Part shown: piece after piece, positions 11,899 to 23,004 of the stretch
How the letters are laid out: each line of letters starts with the position of its first letter
Numbering within the stretch: the first letter of the stretch is position 1
From: Physcomitrium patens
Lineage: Eukaryota; Streptophyta; Bryopsida; Funariales; Funariaceae
Length of the DNA stretch: 64,000 bases
NCBI RefSeq assembly: GCF_000002425.4
Contig: NC_037269.1
Span: 6,582,172 to 6,646,171, forward strand
Direction of reading: 5' to 3'
Notes under the pieces: model-generated
The model's database searches: none
The model's input: the letters and a program-made list of their open reading frames with translations, nothing else
Told to the model about the DNA's origin: nothing
Position numbers and translations under genes: made by a program

Positions 11899-12459
11899 TG
11901 TCAAGGACAAGAACTCGATGAAAAAATAATCCAAACAAGTGAGCCTTCACTCAAAGAAAGGTAACAAAATATAAATAAATAAGTATATATATTGAAAGAG
12001 AGAAACTAGAATGGCTATAGCCAAAAGACAAGAAAACTAGAGACCCTTGAAACTAGACTAGAAGCAAGAAAGGAGTTGATAAGAGTGAAGAAGCCTTCAC
12101 TCTTGTCTCTATATATACTATCTAACTAGGGGCTACGTGGCGACGTTCTATAGGACCTCCAATATGTGTTGACTTTGTAGGACACATGCTTTGACTTACA
12201 AGGCAAGTTTTTCTATGTGCGAGCCACATAGTTAGCTTGATCTTTAAGCTAACAATATATGTGGCACATGGCCAACTTGTTGACGACGTTTCTAATCCAA
12301 AAAGTCAATTAAAGACACCTATGAAGTCAAAGCAGCATCTAAAAAGCTTCTAAGAAGCTTGCATATTAAATACTATAGAATTAACTTACTTTTATTTAGT
12401 TTTACTTACTTCTACCTATCTATATGTAATTGTTAGCTTACATGATTATGGCCGTGACA
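11899..12459 (-). repeat. G2': 5' LTR
   Basis: This 561-bp LTR is the mirror of 39865-40425, with termini TGTCACGG and CTTGACA. A TATA box lies near 12115. It is inserted in the same place of a G3 LTR as in the right arm. The 11 nt starting 2 nt after its end (TTAACAAGAGT on the minus strand) have one mismatch to the complement of this LTR's own motif and match the motif of the G2 3' LTR at 46035 exactly. Confidence 0.85.
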
Positions 12460-12658
12460 CTAAGACATGTGACACGTGGCTAACTTATTGACCAAGTTTC
12501 TAACCTAAAAGTCAACAATAAACTCGTGTTAAGTCAAAAACATGTCAATGAAGTTTCTAGAAAGCTTCTCTAGAAGATATTATGAAACTAACCTACTTTT
12601 ACCTACTTCTACTTACTTATATAAGTAATTATTGAAGTAAAGATGTGTGTCTGTGACA
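12460..12658 (-). repeat. 5' part of the G3 LTR in the left arm
   Basis: The mirror of 39666-39864. It begins TGTCACAGACACACATC on the minus strand directly after the copia-A gag bases CTTGC, the same target as in the right arm. The rest of G3 is not next to it here, because the arm runs into G2' and then breaks. Confidence 0.8.
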
Positions 12659-13077
12659 GCAAGTTGATTTGTAAATGCCTTCACCTTGTTGATGTGTGCT
12701 ATGAGGTCTTCACCTTCTTCCATCTTGCAAGTGAAGAACTTCCTCCTTATGTAGATGATATTGGATAAGTTCTTGCTCTCATAAATGTTGCAAAGAGTCT
12801 TCCATACTTCCGCTAGTCTTTTGCAAGAGATAATGTGGGAGAAGTTGGCTTCATCCATATTGGTTGCAATCAATCCAAAAGCCTTCTTTTCACATCGTGT
12901 GTACTCTTTCTTCTCCTTCATATCAGCACCCATGCTTGGAGGCTCTTCACTTTCATCTACAATATCCCAAAGATCCAAAGAAGCCAACAAAAGCTCTATT
13001 TTGACCTTCCAATGGTAGAAATTTTTACCTCTGAATTTTTCAATTGCTCTCTAACCTTCTTCCTCACTTGAAGCCAT
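12659..13077 (-). pseudogene. Copia-A': gag N-terminal half (left arm)
   Basis: The ATG is at 13077. The frame reads MASSEEEG, a stop, then the copia gag (UBN2/Retrotran_gag type) with KFRGKNFYHW, SLDLWDIVDESEE, FSHIISCKRLAEVWKTLCNIYESKNL and INKVKAFTNQLA. It is cut by the G3 LTR. The continuation of this gag in the right arm begins at 55403. The same early stop is found at 39247-39273. Confidence 0.85.
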
Positions 13078-13526
13078 TTCTAAGGAAGAGATGTATCAAA
13101 AAATATTAAAAAAAAGAGTCCTAATGCTCTCAAAATCAGGAAGAAGATGTTGCTGCCTTAGAATCCTAGAATCCCTCTTTATGATCAAACTAGTGTTTTT
13201 ACTCACAAAACACTCTCAACTTAGCTTCTAAGACTTTTCATAAGTCTTATGACCTTTCTAATCATCTCAGATCTGGTTTGCCACTCTCACATCACTCTAA
13301 TGCTCATAAATTTCCTCTATACACTATAAGAGGCCTTTTAAGCACTTTAAGACTCTTTTAGGATTTGAAACTACAAAGTAGGTTCACCAAAGATCTAATT
13401 CAGTAAGAAAACACAATACTAGCGTTGTATGACCTTACTTTGATGTGAAAACATATACCATCACCAAAAATGCACTTATCCAAAAGTTGGAGCAAAACCA
13501 GATCTAGATCTAGATCTGAATCTGAA

Positions 13527-13919
13527 TGTTAGGTTCTTCTAAACCCTAACATCAGTAACAACAACTTGATCTACTCCACAAATCAACAAAGACTTTAAAC
13601 AACTTCAAAACACTCAAGCAAATGTGAGTGGGTCCATAACCTATTGAAGAAAAGAAGCTTAGAAACTACAAACACATAGCATTAGCAAGGTTTGCTTACA
13701 AATATAAGTGTGGAGTAAGATGACTCTTACTTCCAACACTCTTTACTTATAGGTGGATCGTTCATCTAATATAGATGAAATTCATTTACATCCAACTAAA
13801 CCCTAGCCACCACCATGGTAACTTCTTTTTACCGCTTTGTTGCCTATTCACTATTAGCAACTTACTATGATTAATCTTTAGCTACTAGTAACTAAGCAAG
13901 GGCTTGCTGATCTTTAACA
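13527..13919 (-). repeat. Copia-A': 5' LTR, with the empty G1 target site
   Basis: On the minus strand this starts TGTTAAAGATCAG and ends near CCTAACA (3' limit approximate). It is the intact counterpart of the right-arm LTR split by G1. The G1 target ATAGG is present once here (13640-13644, CCTAT on the plus strand). Confidence 0.75.
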
Positions 13920-14256
13920 ATAGAAGTTAGACATGTGGCGCACATCTAAGCAACTTGCTCTACAAATTAGACATGTGTCTTACAAGTTGAACGCGTATTG
14001 GAGGTCCAATAGCATATCGCCACATAGCTCTTAATTAGATAATATATATAAAGGCAAGAGTGAAGCCCTCTTTACTCTTGTCAACTCTTTTCTTGTTTCC
14101 AGTCTAGTTTCAAGAGTCTTCATGTTTTCTAGTCTTTGGCAATAGCCATTCCAATTTTTTTTAATATATATACTTGTTTATTTATGTTTTGTTACCTTTC
14201 TTTGAGAGAAGGGTCACTTGTTTGAATTACTTTTCATTGAGTTCTTGTCCTTGATA
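13920..14256 (+). repeat. G6: truncated gypsy LTR (left arm)
   Basis: The 3' part of an LTR of the G1/G2/G3 group. It contains the pre-TATA CGCCACATAG word, a TATA box, the hairpin region with ACTCTTGTCAAC, and the terminal GTTCTTGTCCTTGA. Its 5' part is replaced by the copia-A' LTR, so copia-A appears to have inserted into it. The mirror copy is 31730-32066. Confidence 0.75.
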
Positions 14257-15154
14257 AATAGCATCATAAGTGTAAAATGAATACTTATAAGATGTCATAT
14301 GCTTAGAACACCCTGAATCCACAATCCATCTTGACATGGCAGCTATAGAGGTCCCATTTGTTGTCGTGAATGCATAATCTTGTCCTCCAAACTCATCTTG
14401 AATACTATTTACATTCTACTTCTCCATCTTTTTGCCTTTGTAGTAATTTCGAGCAAAATGGCCTACTTTGCTACAAATAAAGCAAGATTTGACATTACCT
14501 TGTTGATTTAAATAGTTGCTTTTGCCTTGACCTAAGTAGAGTGCTGAATCTTCACTTTGGGGCTCATTTTTTTTTCTTCTTGGTTACTTCATGGATAAGT
14601 CTTATTGTCACATAGTCCATTGTAAGTTCTTTTAGCTTAATGGACTTCAATACCACAATAAGGTAGTTGTAGGAATTGGGAAGGCTCATCAGTAAGGTCA
14701 TGACAATATCACTTTCTTCTAAAGACTTGTCAATAATTGCTAGTTAGTTTGCAAGAGCCTTTACCTTATTGACATGAACCATGAGGTCTTTACCTTCTTT
14801 CGTCTTGTAAGTGAAGAACTTCATCCTTGTATAGATGATATTGGATAAGCTCTTGCTCTTATAGATGTTACAAAGAGTCTTCCATGCTTCCTCTAGTCCT
14901 TTGCAAGAGATAATGTGGGAGAAGTTGGCTTCATCCACATTGGTTGCAATCAATCTAAAAGCCTTCTTTTTACAATGTATGAACTCCTTCTCTTTTATAT
15001 CAGCATCTATGCATGGAGTCTCTTCACTTTCATCTACAATATCCCAAAGATCCAAAGACGACAATAAAAGCTCCATTTTGACCTTCCAATAGTAGAAATT
15101 CTCACCTCTGAACTTCTCAATTACTTTCAATCATTCACCGTCACTTAAAGCCAT
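14257..15154 (-). pseudogene. Copia-B': gag to protease start (left arm)
   Basis: The ATG is at 15154, with a stop after eight codons, then an open gag core 15130-14744 (KFRGENFYYWKVKMELLLSS, IISCKGLEEAWKTLCNIY), a knuckle of C-x2-C-x4-H type and the start of the protease with RWIVDSRCSKHMT. It is cut at 14257 by the G6 LTR. The mirror is 30832-31729. Confidence 0.8.
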
Positions 15155-15606
15155 GTCTAAGGGAGAGATGTTCTAAAAAGGATTGAAAGAAGAAGTCCTA
15201 ATGCTCTCAAAATCAACAAGGAAGTATTGCTGCCTTAGAATCTCAAAATCCCTCTTTGTGAACAAATTTGTGTTCTTCTTCTAAAAAACACTCTCAAACT
15301 CACTTCTAAGACTTTTTACAAGTCTAATGACATATCTAAATGTCTAAAATTAGATTTTCCACTCAAATATCACTCTAATGCTTACAAAATACTTTTATGC
15401 ACAATAAGAGGCGTTTTAAGCACATTCAACATCTATAAGACATGAAACTACAAAGTTAGACCACCAAAGATCTATTTCAACAAGAAAACATAATGCAAGT
15501 ATTGTATAACTTTGCTTTAAGGTGAAAAACCAAATACCAACACCAAAAATGCTCTCAATCATAAATAAGCATAAATCAAGACCTCAACCTAGATCTGAGT
15601 CTGAAA

Positions 15607-16059
15607 GTTAGGTACTTCTAAATCCTAACATCAGCAACAACAAATTGATCTACTCTACATATCAACAACCATTTCAAAGAACTTCAAAACACTCAAGCAA
15701 ATGTGAGTGAGTCCATAACCTATTGAAGAAAAGAAGTCTAAAAGCTACAAACACTTAGCATCGACAAGGTTTGTACACAAAGAGAAGTGTGGAATAAGAT
15801 AACTCTTATTTCCAACACCCTTTACTTATAAGTGGTGGTTGTTAACCAATGAAGCAACTTCCATCCTTTTGATATTACATCCATATCTTACTTCATTCCA
15901 CTCAACTTTAGATTCTTCTTTACTTAGCTGCCACCTACAAACCCTAGTCCCTACTATAATAACTTCTTTTATCTCTTTGCTACATTTTGACTATTAGCGA
16001 CATACTATGCTTAATCTCAATGTGGTGGTAACTAAGCAAGAACATGTTGATCTTCAACA
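15607..16059 (-). repeat. Copia-B': 5' LTR (left arm)
   Basis: On the minus strand this starts TGTTGAAGATCAACATG. It is similar in plan to the copia-A LTR but clearly diverged. Its 3' limit, near ACCTAACT, is inferred from the copia-A LTR end. The mirror is 29927-30379. Confidence 0.65.
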
Positions 16060-16647
16060 AAAACTTTCTACATTATGCTTTAGATATTATATTGCAATCC
16101 CCATGCAAAAATGAGTTAAGACACATATAAGTATGAAATGGGGGTTTGTTATTTTGATTTTGCATATTTGTGAACAAGATTGTGGGGGACACATGCTGTA
16201 TCATCGACCTCAACCTCCTGTCCCTTGAGGAATCCAGGGTCAGGAGAGATGGGTCGATGATATTCGTTGAAAGTAACCGTGACCCCACAGACTCAACGAG
16301 ACGGAGAAAACAACGAGACGGAGAAAACAACGAGACGGAGAAAAATAGAAAATGTCAGCCCTCGGTCTTCACGTCCAGCCATCTATCTCCCAGTTTGCAC
16401 CCAACTGACGGCCTCACAAAAAGCCTTTGGTCGCACTGGTGTTGGAATCGAGTCATTGATCGTCTTTCCGGTCGGCTTGAAAGCTAATCCCTGTGATTGC
16501 TAGTGGATCCGAGAGTTTTGCTGAGCGATTCCTAAGTGGGCTGCGATGTTGCTAGCTATTGTACATAGAGAGTAGATTTAACTTAATTAATTTATTTTTG
16601 TTTGGTATACGAGGTTTTGCTTTTTGTAAGGTCTTGTTTAGAATGAG
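16060..16647. other. Intergenic host sequence with a 17-bp minisatellite
   Basis: This lies between the copia-B LTR and the hydrolase start codon and probably holds the promoter and 5' UTR. At 16296-16346 there are three near-perfect copies of a 17-bp unit ACGAGACGGAGAAAACA. The inverted copy has two, which explains the 17-bp offset between the arms. Nothing else is recognised. Confidence 0.6.
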
Positions 16648-19410
16648 ATGAGGAATGGTAGAGGGAAGTGTGCGAGTAGGGAGCAGAGTGCGCGTTCGTC
16701 GCGGCCGCCAAGGCTTCGGTCCATGAGGCGCGAGAAACTCGTGCAGGCGTCCACAAGTTCAGTTGGGTTGAAGCCAAGTTCTAGCAAGGAGAAGGCCATC
16801 GAGTTCGACCCTGCCACTCTGGTGCCTGTGATTGGCAAGGTTCGTTTCCGTCTCACACTGTTGCACTCTTCTAGCCCACAATTAGTTGGCTTGGCTCGCT
16901 TGGAATGATTTATCCTAGTAACATTAGTTTCTTGACCTCGCTTTTACAGAAAGACCCTACTCAAGTTGCGAAATTCAACGATGATGGCGACAACCGGATC
17001 GATACAAACATTACCTTTGATGTGGACAATGCTGCGAACGAGTCGGGAAAGGGGCTCCAAGACGACGAGATCCAAAGACGTGATATGAAGGTCGCAGATA
17101 CGTTTCTTCTCGAGGACAGGAGCATACCTGTTAACAATCGAACAGCTGATCCGGGACAAATTCCCGTCATTCCGGGTAAAACTGAGGACGATGCATATGG
17201 TGGTGTTTTGCTTGCTGAATTGTTTATTTTGTGACTTTTAAAATAGGATTAAATTGCATTGAATCACGCACATGTCCTTGCGGTATGATCTTGGTGCGTT
17301 GGATCTTGTATTATGATATCGATTATTTCCCATGTGTGTGTATTCCTGTTGAAAATGTATCAGTTTCGAGATTTCTTCTGATTTAGCATCTTTGACGCGG
17401 GTTGTTTAGAATTGGCCGTTTCAGCTCCAGTTTGATGCGGTGATTACACATCAACTGATTACGCATTCTCTGGATATAGGTTTTTCAGTGGAAACCGCAC
17501 TGGAGAGGTCGGCGAGTCTCACGGATAGCGAGAATCAGGGTTCTTTGACAGCGCCGCTAGCCACCAGTGAGACCGAGGGAGCGACATCCCACAATTCCAG
17601 AACCTCGGCTGACACGACGGCTTCTCCTCGGGTATGATACAGGCCTAAAAGCAAGTGTTGGTTTCTAGCTGTGGCATGTCTCACGTTCTCTTGCTTCTCG
17701 AAGAAAAAGAAAGCAAGAGGAGTGACTTTCAAGAGAGATGTGTGAGTGGAGAGATATATGCGAGGGTTATACTAAGATTCATAGTAGTAGAAAGAATAAA
17801 CTTCTCTGTAGGAGCAAAGTTACCTGGTAATAGAGCAACATGGTCAAGATGCACTAGGCTAACTTCTCTTGGATATCTTCTTCTCCGAGAACACTCCAAC
17901 TTGCTTCACTGAATCAACAAGTTGGTTGTTTGATAGGATTATCAACCGTGGAAGGTGTGGTTTTCCAACTGCACAGGAGCACCCGGCGAAGAGGTTTTGG
18001 ACGTTGTCTTCTTTCATGGCCTCCAAATTGGTCATGGAAGGAACGCGCGAGAAAAAAACATGGACTAATTCTGATGGAGCACTCTGGCCGAAGGATTGGC
18101 TACCACGTTTGCTTGAAGGAATTCTCAACGGGAGAAAGCTGCGAGTGGTGGGCATTGCATACAACGCACAAGCAAGTTCGTGGCGAACTGGTGATTATGG
18201 TGTGAGAGCCGATGGACATAAAGCTATTGCTCATGATTTGTTCCAGATTCTGGTCGTGTCTGAAAGGTAAGTATATTATTATTTTTGTCTAGCGGTGAAT
18301 GTAGACCGTTACAGTAGTCTTTGGCTAGTTAGCTTATATGATTTGTTTTGCTGGGAACAACGATGATTAGAAATTACGTGTAGGTGAAGGTCCAGACTTC
18401 ACATTCATCCTTACCAGGGTTGTTGATGGTGCCGTCTTGTTTAATTTTGTGCAGGTGTTCCTTGGGAAGAAATCCATTTGTATTAGTCAGCCATTCTTAT
18501 GGTGGTATTGTCATAAAGAGCTTGGTGGCCTATTGCAATGACGTTTCCAATTTACCACATGTGAGAGAAGTGGGTTATCTCAAAATTGCAGCAATCGACG
18601 CCGCAGCTAAGTTTATGGAAGAGCTCCAGGCGTGTGTGTTCTATGGTGTGCCACATAGAGGATCAATTTTTGCCACAATCGCCAGTTGCTTTTTCATGTG
18701 CATGGGAAGGACTGTTTCCATTGACCTGAGGCCTGGCAGTCGGGAAATCTTGCAATTGAATATGGAGTATGAATTGGCTATTCGCAAGCGACATGTGATA
18801 CAATACGCATTTATTGAAACCATTCCGGTGGTAAGTCGAGGGTCTACTTTTCTCTCGGTCTAATAGCTGGATATGTCCATCTCAACTTTCATGTCCGATT
18901 CATAGCCCTGTTCTAGGTTTCGAGAAGCCTTCTTCAACGTATGATTAATTCACTAATAGGTCAAACTCTTTCCAACACTGAAAAGAACTTATAATATGAT
19001 CTTGTAGTACTTCACACGTACAAATTTATACATCTGCATTTCAATATTCCGATAACCTATGGAACATCAAGCATAAGATCTGTGTTTTGTACTTCAAATA
19101 GGATTTAGTTAGCATGGTAAAAGTTTTGAGTGTCTCATCTGTGGAATGTAGACTGACCAAATATGCTGTGCAGGTATGGAACTGCATGGTGGTAGATTCT
19201 TCCTCTGCACGAGGGTTCCTTGATGATTTTGAATGTGTGACTCTACCGGGCACCAGTCACAAGACTGTGTGCAAGCCTAGGACAATTCAGTCTGTAGGGA
19301 TTGTAAAGTTTGTAGAGTTGATCGAGAAAGTTGCTACAGTCCTGGATAGTGCACCATTAGTGGTGCCTATCCCTACGAATGAAAATGCGTATTCAGGTAC
19401 TGCCAACTAG
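16648..19410 (+). CDS. SERAC1-like alpha/beta hydrolase (lipase-type), six-exon model
   Basis: Exons modelled by eye: 16648-16839, 16950-17199, 17480-17631, 17890-18266, 18455-18830 and 19174-19410, about 527 codons, all introns GT-AG and in phase. The N-terminal ~200 residues are low-complexity. The hydrolase part shows WPKDWLP, the nucleophile elbow VSHSYGGIV, YGVPHRGS, and a last exon with GTSHKTVCKP. The histidine there fits the catalytic position of the family (SERAC1 relatives act on phospholipids or similar esters; the substrate is unknown). The expected oxyanion-loop block VVFFHGLQ is encoded near 18000-18030, but in another frame, and an A7 run follows at 18052-18058. The gene may thus carry a frameshift, or the exon model is wrong there. 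The 3' part of the second exon is duplicated downstream. Confidence 0.7.
17072..17430 (+). repeat. Partial tandem duplication, first copy
   Basis: About 360 bp covering the 3' half of hydrolase exon 2 and the start of the next intron, repeated at 19719-20077 with an offset of 2647 bp and only a few changes. Confidence 0.9.
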
Positions 19411-19718
19411 CGTCACATGCTTGACAAGGCTGGCTCATGCTATGTGTTGGACGATATATCTTCAAGAACTCTAGTCGTAGGGGAGGGAGGTGTTTATTAT
19501 GAATTTGTAGTAATAAGTGCAACTAGAGGGAGTCACACAACCCTCGAAACTTCACAATTACATCCTCAAGAGAGTTTAGGATTCTCATTGCTCAGCTCCA
19601 TTTGATTTTCTGCTTTTCACATGTTGCAGTAACAGGAACTTATTCTGCTTGGTTTTGTGTTTGAAATAGGCTACTTTATTCACGGAGGTAGTGCGGCCCA
19701 AAACTGCAATGAAGAGAC
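19411..19718 (+). other. 3' region of the hydrolase gene
   Basis: No separate gene. This is probably the 3' UTR and downstream sequence. A candidate splice acceptor (TTTGAAATAG, near 19670) precedes the duplicated exon piece, so alternative 3' exons are possible, but nothing proves it. Confidence 0.4.
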
Positions 19719-20077
19719 CCAAGGACGTGATATGAAGGTCGCAGATACGTTTCTTCTCGAGGACAGGAGCATACCTGTTAACAATCGAACAGCTGATCCG
19801 GGACAAATTCCCGTCATTCCGGGTAAAACTGAGGACGATGCATATGGTGGTGTTTTTCTTGCTGAATTGTTTATTTTGTGACTTTTAAAATAGGATTAAA
19901 TTGCATTGAATCACGCACATGTCCTTGCGGTATGATCTTGGTGCGTTGGATCTTGTATTATGATATCGATTATTTCCCATGTGTATGTATTCCTGTTGAA
20001 AATGTATCTGTTTCGAGATTTCTTCTGATTTAGCATCTTTGACGCGGGTTGTTTAGAATTGGCCGTTCAAGCTCCAG
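19719..20077 (+). repeat. Partial tandem duplication, second copy (exon 2 remnant)
   Basis: Repeats 17072-17430. The reading frame of exon 2 (DMKVADTFLLEDRSIPVNNR and onward) stays open through 19881, but it lacks the first half of the exon and a start. It is most likely an inert fragment. Confidence 0.8.
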
Positions 20078-20198
20078 CTTTCCTGTAGCATTTGTTGAAT
20101 GTTGTGGGTGAAATACTTCAATGCTTTTGTTTCTTCATCGGATTTTTGTGCTCATGCATGCTGATTGGTTTGGCGTACAGCTCATGTGACCAATATGA

Positions 20199-20507
20199 TC
20201 AGGGATAAGGCCCCCTGCCCCCACGCATAAGTGTGCGGCGGCGCAGTTCGGGTCCACGTTATACGTGGGGAACTTGGCGCGGAGTGTTGGCAAAGCGGAC
20301 CTTGCCAAGGTTTGCCAAGGTTTGCATGTTGACGACGTGAAGAGAGTGAAGGTGATTTATGACCAGCAGAGCCGGAAGAGCCGAGGGTTTGCGTTCGTGA
20401 CGATGGCCACCAACGACGACGCGCACGCTTTGATCAGTGCATTGGACGGCTTTGATATGAGAGGGAGGGCCTTGAAGGTGAACTTCGCGCACAGCCCAAG
20501 TGGTTGA
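20199..20507 (+). pseudogene. RRM-domain fragment, chloroplast ribonucleoprotein type
   Basis: The open frame runs from 20199 to the TGA at 20505-20507. It holds one RNA recognition motif: RNP2 is LYVGNLA (from 20259) and RNP1 is SRGFAFVTM, followed by ALDGFDMRGRALKVNFA. This resembles the second RRM of plant chloroplast ribonucleoproteins, which bind and stabilise organelle RNAs. A transit peptide, a first RRM and a start codon were not found upstream. A possible acceptor, GATCAG, lies just before 20203. It is either a last exon whose upstream exons are gone or a retained fragment. Confidence 0.6.
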
Positions 20508-20888
20508 TGCCGCGGTTTAAAAGGCGAGAGGGGTGAGAGGGGGGGCAGGGGGGTTCTTTATTATTACTAGGTGGGAGCCCAAAACTGAGTTGATAATGTG
20601 GAGGTCAAACAATGTTGAAATCTATGAATGCATGACGTATTCGTTTCTGCAGTGATTGTGTGTTTTCTCTTGTTCATTTTGCAATAGTTTTTTCTTTTGT
20701 TGATATATAACAATACGTCTTTAAGTAGCATGTACTAGTAGTTTGTTGTAATTGAGTAAGTTATGCTATAGCTTCTTTAGTTAAAATTCTGCCGATGGAG
20801 TTATTGATGGTTGGATCAGCTCTGGTGAAATTTAGGGTTTTAATGAAGTTGAAGAATGACTGTCTTATGTTATTGAATGGGTGATATT
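20508..20888. other. No gene recognised
   Basis: A G-rich stretch follows the RRM stop, then AT-rich sequence that could be the RRM gene's 3' UTR. It ends where the G4 pol fragment begins. Confidence 0.5.
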
Positions 20889-21695
20889 TTAGATGAACGG
20901 TAGTGGCTGCGCTTCTGGCTCTTGCATTTGCATAAAATTCTTGGCTAGATTCTCATCGATGTACTTCCGCAATTCTGCCAACTTCGTCTGCGATAGGTTG
21001 TATATTGGACCAAAAGGTGGTTGCGCTCCTTCTTCCAAGTCTATGGTGCAATCATATGGTCGATGTTTCGGTAGTATATAGGCGTTCTTCTTTTGAAACA
21101 CGTCTTCGAAATCTCTATATTGCTCTGGTATATTCGATGTTGAGATATTCTCGCCGCTAGTTGGAGCTGCATAAATGACAAATGGTACGCCTTCTTTGGA
21201 CGATCTTAGGAACGCTCTCGCTCCAATAAACATGGATTTCTTCATGTAGGTTCTACCAACAAGTTTATTATTATTTTTTTCAGGAAATGTTATCCTTCGT
21301 AGCCTCCAATCAATCGACGGATTATGATCTTCTAACCAAGAAAGACCAAGGATAACAGGGCTTGATGGGGTTCTAATAATATTAAAAATAACGTGACTAC
21401 TATGGTCCTTAAACACCACTTCTATAGGTTCTGATTCGTAGGTAACGTTGCCTAATAATAAGGGTCGTCCATCTATCACCTCTACGTGAACAGGTTTGGA
21501 CTTCTGTACTAAACGAATCTTGTGGCGTTTAGCAAACTCTTCATCTAAAAAACAAGTAGATGCCCCCAAATCCAATAAAGCTAAAGTTTTTTGTTTTTGA
21601 GGGCCTAAAAACAAAGGAATTATAAAACAACGGGCAGGTTGGACAGAGAAGGAGGAACCTGATTGTTGTCGTGATATTAGATTGTCCAGTCGCAC
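20889..21695 (-). pseudogene. G4: protease and start of RT, truncated
   Basis: An open frame of 268 codons. The protease motif reads LLDLGASTCFLDEEF, so the usual D-S/T-G is D-L-G and the enzyme is probably inactive. Downstream are VIDGRPLLLGNV, LGLSWLEDHNPSIDW and the RT lead-in (YILPKHRPYDCTIDL, PPFGPIYNLSQTKLAELRKY). Homology to other gypsy pols ends after NLAKNF near 20930. The rest of the element is missing. Confidence 0.85.
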
Positions 21696-21700
21696 GGTTC

Positions 21701-22701
21701 CTACTGTGGCTGGGCGTCGTCGTTTTCTGAAATCATCGCACTTCTAGTCTTGACAGGGTACCAATTTTGCTTCTTTGGACAATTTCTAACCTTGTGACCT
21801 TCTTCTCCACAGTACAAACATAACCTTTCTTCCATACGCCGTTTCTTCTCTGTTGGAGTAAGAGATCGGACACGCGCCGTGTCGATTTGCATGTTTGTTG
21901 CCTCCGAATGTGAGTTTAAGCTATTTGCAACATAGTCACGTCATAACGAGTCATTTGGTGTCTTGGACGTTGGTCTTGGCGACGCTGGAATAGGCGGTTG
22001 TCACACTTTATAGCTTCGCTAATAGCTTCGTTGAGCATTTGAGGATCAGGAAGAGATAACAGCAAGTCCTTCACATCATCCTTCAAGCCCCAATAAAACT
22101 GACTCATCAACGCATCTTCACCCCAATTAATGTCACTTGCCAATTGTCTGAAATTCGAGGCATAGACTGATGCAGAGCGTGTTCCTTGTCGTAGCAATCG
22201 AATCTTTGTTGTAGCCCATCGAACTTTATCATGCTCGCCAAATGCTTCTGCAAACGCCTCCAAGAACGTTTCAAAGTTGCTCAGGATTGGCGATCGCTTC
22301 TCGAACAAGGGAGTAAACCAAGACAGAGCTTGTGCTGTAAGTAAGGTTCCAACAAGCCCAACACGCGCTTCCTCTGTCGGATAACGTTCGGGCTGTAAAA
22401 TTGTTATCAACCTGATTTGGTTGACAAAACCTCGAAACTTGGAACGAGTTCCATCAAACTTATCCGGAAGACTAACTCGAGGCTCCTTTCGTTGTAGGAC
22501 TACTCGATCTTGTTGAACTGAAGGTAGAACTGCTTCTTCTGGCGCAGAAGTTTGAGGCTGATATGCTTTAGATGGCGCTATCCCAGATGCTCCATTGTTA
22601 TGGAGTCCTACCATGACTCCTTCGATCTCTGTTGTCCTATGTGACAAAGAGGCAAGAGCATTTATGATGGCGTCTAGTTTGGATTCCAAACTTTCAGCCA
22701 T
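21701..22701 (-). pseudogene. G4: gag with CCHC zinc knuckle
   Basis: The ATG is at 22701. The frame is open to 21916 (261 codons): coiled N-terminus, EPRVSLPDKFDGTRSKFRGF, LSWFTPLFEKR, and SASVYASNFRQLASDINWGE. After a stop and short gap, the frame 21892-21701 carries CLYCGEEGHKVRNC, a perfect C-x2-C-x4-H-x4-C knuckle. Gag forms the particle that packages element RNA. It is the least damaged gag outside G1. Its sequence is well diverged from G1, G2, G3 and G5, so G4 is a separate family. Confidence 0.85.
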
Positions 22702-22991
22702 ATTAACGTCTTAACCTTCGGCTAACCTTCAGAAAGAAGAAAAAAGAGTTTTGACAAGAGGACAATATTGGTTCAGAGGAGAGTACTCCGCAACCTCTAA
22801 AACGCCTTAAGACTCCAAGATGAGGGGTAATCCACTCTCTCCAAGAAGAATAAGGCTCCAATATTGAGAAAGAAGAGATATCAATTTAGAGGAGGGTAAT
22901 CCGCAACCTCTAAAGCACTAGCACACCTTCAAGAAGAGGGGTAATCCACTCTCTAGCAAGAAGGAACTAGCTCTGATACCAATGAAAATGC

Positions 22992-23002
22992 AGTCTCGAC
23001 AA
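22992..23002 (-). promoter_or_regulatory. G4 candidate self-priming primer-binding site
   Basis: On the minus strand this reads TTGTCGAGACT and starts 2 nt after the LTR end. It is the exact complement of AGTCTCGACAA within the LTR (23122-23132), 32 nt from the start of the TATA box. The bases differ from those in G1/G3/G5 but the pairing is kept. Confidence 0.65.
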
Positions 23003-23004
23003 AC

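Larger units (their letters stand above)
10608..19163. repeat. Left arm of a large inverted duplication
   Basis: The sequence from 10608 to 19163 reappears in reverse from 41716 back to 26837. The only large difference is element G1 (32347-38679), absent here. Paired positions sum to 52324 in the outer part, 45986 in the copia-B part and 46003 in the hydrolase part. The last step is one 17-bp repeat unit. Coding stretches differ by a few residues at most. Outside the arm both flanks change to unrelated sequence. Confidence 0.9.

Noticed and set aside
16170..16503. Overlapping frames through the 17-bp minisatellite near the hydrolase start
   Set aside because: They are created by the tandem repeat and are not preserved when the repeat number changes in the other arm.
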